Assembly (NCBI GenBank): GCA_027625915.1
Contig: JANTQA010000047.1
Coordinates: 14,508,001 to 14,572,000 of the forward strand
Direction of reading: 5' to 3'
DNA from: Anaeramoeba flamelloides
Lineage: Eukaryota > Metamonada > Anaeramoebidae
Length of the DNA: 64,000 nt
Shown here: positions 60,510 through 64,000 of the stretch, piece after piece
Layout of the letters: each line of letters starts with the position of its first letter
Position numbering within the stretch: the stretch's first letter is position 1
Notes under the pieces: model-generated
What the model was told of the DNA's origin: nothing
Databases searched by the model: none
What the model saw: the letters and a program-made list of their open reading frames with translations, nothing else
Made by a program: the position numbers and the translations under genes

Positions 60510-60895
60510 AAACATGTTTAAAAATTATTTCAATTGTTAATGTGTTTTTTTGATAAAATTGTAATTTTGATATAATCTCTGAAACTTTTCTAAATGTACT
60601 TATGATAAAGAAATTTTGTAATATACCGGATGTATTTAGCAACATTCTTTTGTATTTAAAAAAGAAAGCAAGGGATTTAGAGTAGAAATGTGAATAGAAA
60701 ATTGAAAATACCTTTTTCAAAAATAACCAAATCCTAACATCTCTAAGTTTTCTAAAATGGAATTTGGTATCATTTGAAACATCAAATATAATAGCAAGTT
60801 AACTGAGTCTTGGTTCTAAACCAGAAAAGTATCACAGTTAATGAAAAAATCACAATTTTAACTAAAAAACATTTACAATTGAAATTATCTTTGTA
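60510..60895. mobile_element. Diverged copy of the 395-bp inverted-repeat element
   Basis: It matches 289-683 internally (ATTTAGCAACATTCTTTTGT, AAAAAAGAAAGCAAG) and at its right arm (GTTAATGAAAAAATCACAA). Its arms no longer pair well, so it is an older copy. Confidence 0.7.
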
Positions 60896-61928
60896 TATCT
60901 GTATTATTAAAATTAGTTATTTGATAATTTCTTTTTTTTTTATCTTTAAATTATTGAGCATCTGTAATATTTTTTAGTTATTGAAAATATATCCAAGCAG
61001 AGAAATAAATCAAAAACTTAAGAATACATTTAGTCTTGTGCTATTATAAACTAACTGAAATAATGAAGAATGGGTTATTAATTAATATTTATTGATATTC
61101 AATTTAAAAGATATTACTTTCTGTTTTAAATTGAAAAATCTAGGTTGGGAAAGGTCTTTTAGGGAGTTTTTTTCACTTATTAGTTTGATTATAATTTGAC
61201 TATTAAACTTGATTTCCAATAATCGTTGCATCTATAAAAAGAAAATAATCTTATTTCATTTTATTTACTTTTTGAGGAGACAATATTCAATATATGACCT
61301 CTTTTTTTGTCAAAAATCATAAATTTATTTAGATTTTTATACCCAGCAATAAGCACAATAATATTTCGTTCACACAATAACTTTTCTTTAAAAAATGAAA
61401 AAGAAAACAAATATCTGTAAACAAAAAAACAAGAGATACAGTTAGAAAAGTAAATCAAGAAATAAAATAGATTAACAAAATTATATAAAAAAAAGTTAAA
61501 TACTTAATTTAAAAATTTTTTTGTACCACAAGTGCTGAACGAGTTAATAGTTATCATTTTTTCGGTTAATCATTTCAAAATTTTCGAAAGTGTTACAATA
61601 GTATTACTTGTTGTTTTTAATAGTGTAATTGGTAGATGATGAACCCAGTAGAAAACAATTGTATAGAAGAAAAAGTTAAATGATCACCATTATTTCACTT
61701 TTTCAATACTTTATACTTCAAATTGTTTCTTATTTTTCTTCTTTTCGACCTTTTATTAATAAAACAAAAAAAAAAAAGAAAAAACAAAAAAAGTTGAGGT
61801 AAAAATAATATCCAGTTTAATTATGTATTTTTTTTTGAGAACCTTTTTTATCACTCAGTTTTTTCCCTCACCATTTCACCTAAAAATTTTAGCCATTTTC
61901 TCATTGTTGGATAAAATTTTTCAAATAA
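60896..61928. other. Non-coding AT-rich stretch
   Basis: No gene or clear repeat was recognised between the two inserted elements. Confidence 0.4.
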
Positions 61929-62466
61929 TAACTAAATTCCAAAAATTTTGATCATAATAAAAATAATAAAAAGAATAACAAAACGAAACCTTCAATCAAT
62001 TTAAAAATAATTTTGATTTTACCATTTAAAAATTATTTTTTATCTCTTCTATTTTTGTTATCATTTCTTTTTTCCAATTACATAATCAATTTATTTGAAA
62101 TCTGGAAATTGTTTCCAATTATTGATAGAAGGTTAACTTTGAGCTCCTCTAAATCTAAAAAGCACACATAAGATTGTTGATTATCAGTTTATCGAATTTT
62201 TATTGATCATTTATTATTACTAAAATTTCAGCCAATTTACAAAATGAATTTAAATTTCTGACTTATTTCATCAATCGAACACAACAATTTTAAATTTCTT
62301 CATTTTATATTTTTTTCTTTTATTTGATTAATAAAGTATTACATATAAAACACTAATACTATGTAATTTAAACGTTCTTTAAGAATAAATTTTGAAAAAT
62401 AAAAAACATTGGTTTTTTTTCCTATTTTTGGTTTTAGTTGTTTCCAAATTTTAGGTAGGGAGTTTA
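61929..62466 (+). mobile_element. Family 1 MITE, diverged copy 6
   Basis: This 538-bp element starts TAACTAAATTCCAAAAATTT and ends GGTAGGGAGTTTA, with the same internal order as copies 2, 4 and 5 but many substitutions. It is the oldest-looking copy. Confidence 0.7.
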
Positions 62467-62628
62467 TTAAAATGAACAAAGAAGTTTTCTTTGAAAATTT
62501 CAGTTAACCCTTCTTATCAAAATAAAAACAAAAATCAAATTACGACAATTGCATTTTAAATTGTTTTTTTAGTAAAGTGGCTATTAATTTATTTTATTAT
62601 TGATTCTAAAGAAAAAGGGGCAGTAATG

Positions 62629-62667
<39 letters not shown>

Positions 62668-63001
62668 GAATTATTAAAATATTATAATAAAAAAAATTAT
62701 AATATCAAAAATTAATATTAATATTTATAAACAATAAATATTAAACATATTTATTGATTTTCCTTTTGTTTTGAAAAAAAAAAAATATTTAATACTTTTT
62801 TTTAATTAAAACTGTTTTTTCTTCTCATTTGGAAAATTAGTTTTTATTAAATCAAAAAAAATTGATTTCAAACCCAATATACCGAATAAAATTTCAATCT
62901 AGTTATTTACATACATACGTGTATACATACATACATACATATATATGTATATATATAAATCTAACAAAAAAATATATTATTCATTCAAAAAAGAGCACAC
63001 A
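62467..63001. other. 3' flank of the ferroportin gene
   Basis: It contains a pure A run of over 30 bp (about 62628-62661) and an ACAT/TATA microsatellite (about 62908-62957). No gene is seen. Confidence 0.5.
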
Positions 63002-64000
63002 TTAAAGTTGTTCATCTTGTGAAGATATTTTTGAATCCGAATCAGGATCCAAATCTAAATTTAAATCGTTGCTTGATAATATTTTATTATTATCGAGGTC
63101 TGAAACTGAGCCTGAATCTTCATCGTTCTCATTTATAAGTTTTTTATCATTGCCTTTAACTGATGGATTTTTCTTTTTCAAATTTTGAACTTCCTCAGGA
63201 ATCTCACATTTCTTCATAAATATTAAATAGAAAATTAAGGACAACACCACTGTGGCCAAACTAAAATACGAAAGCATATCAAAATCCTTTGGGTCGCTAT
63301 AGAATAAGCAAAGAACATAGGACGCCATTGTTGTGATGCCACAAATTGCTGATTGCATTCCGTTGATGACACCACGGTTTTCTTCTTCAACTAATGTTTG
63401 CATAATTTGGGTGTTAACGAGATCGATACACCATAAAAAGATTCGAGAAATGATGACACCTGCTATATACCAATAAATGCTCTGCTCGAAGACAAAAAAT
63501 AAAAGTGTTCCAGTTGAAATAAATAACAGCTGCAAAATAGTTGCTATTAGCCCTGTGACCTTGATACCGAACCGTGACAATAATTTTGGTGCAATCCAGG
63601 TACCAATAATCCCAAACAACGCATTCAATCCTCGCCCGATACCGATCAATGCAAACGGCACGTCTTTGTAGACTAAAAAAGACACATACAGAACTGAGAA
63701 ATCCAAGACTGTGAAAAAGAGCATGGCGAAGGAAAGAGAGGCGTAAAAGACAGGGTGGTGGGAGAAAAGGTGTAATCCTTTCCTTTGTTTTTTTTTTTCG
63801 TCATTTTCATTTCCGCTTTCATTTTCACTTGAGCTTATGTTCTTGTTAGAAAGATCAGAATCTGAATCTGAATCTATTTGATCTTTTGTTAATTGTTTTT
63901 TTTCAAAATCGCCATCAGTATCATCACCATTATCACCCTCGGCACCGTTTCTAATTTTTTGTTTTTTTGATGATTGTTTATTTCTCAATTCAGGAATAAA
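63002..64000 (-). CDS. Ferroportin (SLC40A) iron exporter, C-terminal half, partial
   Basis: Ferroportin is a membrane Fe(II) exporter of the major facilitator superfamily. The frame is open to the right edge, so the N-terminal half lies outside the window. The visible part begins with an acidic Ser/Asp-rich loop, which matches the long cytoplasmic loop before TM7. Hydrophobic segments follow from HPVFYASLSFAMLFFTVLDF to VVLSLIFYLIFM. Family motifs are SRIFLWCIDLVNTQ (human ARIGLWSFDLTVTQ), EEENRGVINGMQSAI and SYFSLATVVLSL. In the TM7 segment TVLDFSV, the position of the vertebrate hepcidin-binding Cys is Val, as expected outside animals. The tail after the last helix is acidic and Ser-rich. 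Stop at 63002-63004. Confidence 0.87.
   Translation of the reverse strand, partial: FIPELRNKQSSKKQKIRNGAEGDNGDDTDGDFEKKQLTKDQIDSDSDSDLSNKNISSSENESGNENDEKKKQRKGLHLFSHHPVFYASLSFAMLFFTVLDFSVLYVSFLVYKDVPFALIGIGRGLNALFGIIGTWIAPKLLSRFGIKVTGLIATILQLLFISTGTLLFFVFEQSIYWYIAGVIISRIFLWCIDLVNTQIMQTLVEEENRGVINGMQSAICGITTMASYVLCLFYSDPKDFDMLSYFSLATVVLSLIFYLIFMKKCEIPEEVQNLKKKNPSVKGNDKKLINENDEDSGSVSDLDNNKILSSNDLNLDLDPDSDSKISSQDEQL

Overview
The window is nuclear DNA from a very AT-rich microbial eukaryote. Coding exons are interrupted by GT...AG introns, both TAA and TAG act as stops, and proteins carry long Asn, Lys, Gln, Ser and His runs. Intergenic DNA is almost pure A/T with long homopolymers. Lys/Gln and Lys/Asn runs, an enlarged TOR and AT-rich, repeat-filled introns would suit an amoeboid protist such as an Anaeramoeba-like metamonad. 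That assignment is inference only. I see no bacterial, viral or organellar genes, no rRNA and no intact tRNA.

Seven protein-coding genes are supported. From left to right: TOR kinase (+, 4264-12939, 5' exon outside the window or missing); a Tra2-like SR splicing factor (+, six exons, 19384-24722); SNU13/15.5K (-, two exons, 29856-30731); an SNF1/AMPK alpha catalytic subunit (+, five exons, 33036-37095); a RhoGAP protein with a probable IQ-motif tail (-, five exons, 40329-47416); a CK1-gamma/YCK-like casein kinase (-, three exons, 53104-59355); and the C-terminal half of a ferroportin (-, 63002 to the right edge). TOR and AMPK are the opposing growth and energy kinases. The SR protein and SNU13 belong to the spliceosome. 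The genes are not an operon. Most exon joins were deduced from reading frame, splice dinucleotides and family alignment from memory, and all joined coding lengths are consistent in phase.

Introns fall into two sizes: about 75-350 bp, and giant ones of 1.8-4.0 kb (SR intron 4, AMPK intron 4, RhoGAP introns 3 and 4, CK1 intron 1). The giant introns and the intergenic gaps are filled with short non-autonomous inverted-repeat elements. Six copies (530-539 bp) belong to one TA-flanked MITE family with TAAAC...GTTTA ends, and one copy can be compared with its empty site. Other families are a 700-bp TAAACTATTTTTCA element, a 704-bp relative, foldback elements with CAGTCA-type ends, a 395-bp element with 71-bp perfect arms, and a 1.77-kb element with subterminal TCGCGAT motifs. 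Inside the last sits a dimeric, apparently tRNA-derived SINE with a 13-bp target-site duplication. A separate repeat class consists of arrays of near-perfect hairpins whose two arms change together between copies. No transposase gene was recognised.

The observations most worth following up are the dimeric SINE, the covarying hairpin arrays, a CxxCxGxGCxxC cysteine cluster inside an unusual TOR insertion, and the MITE that begins 7 bp after the CK1 stop codon.
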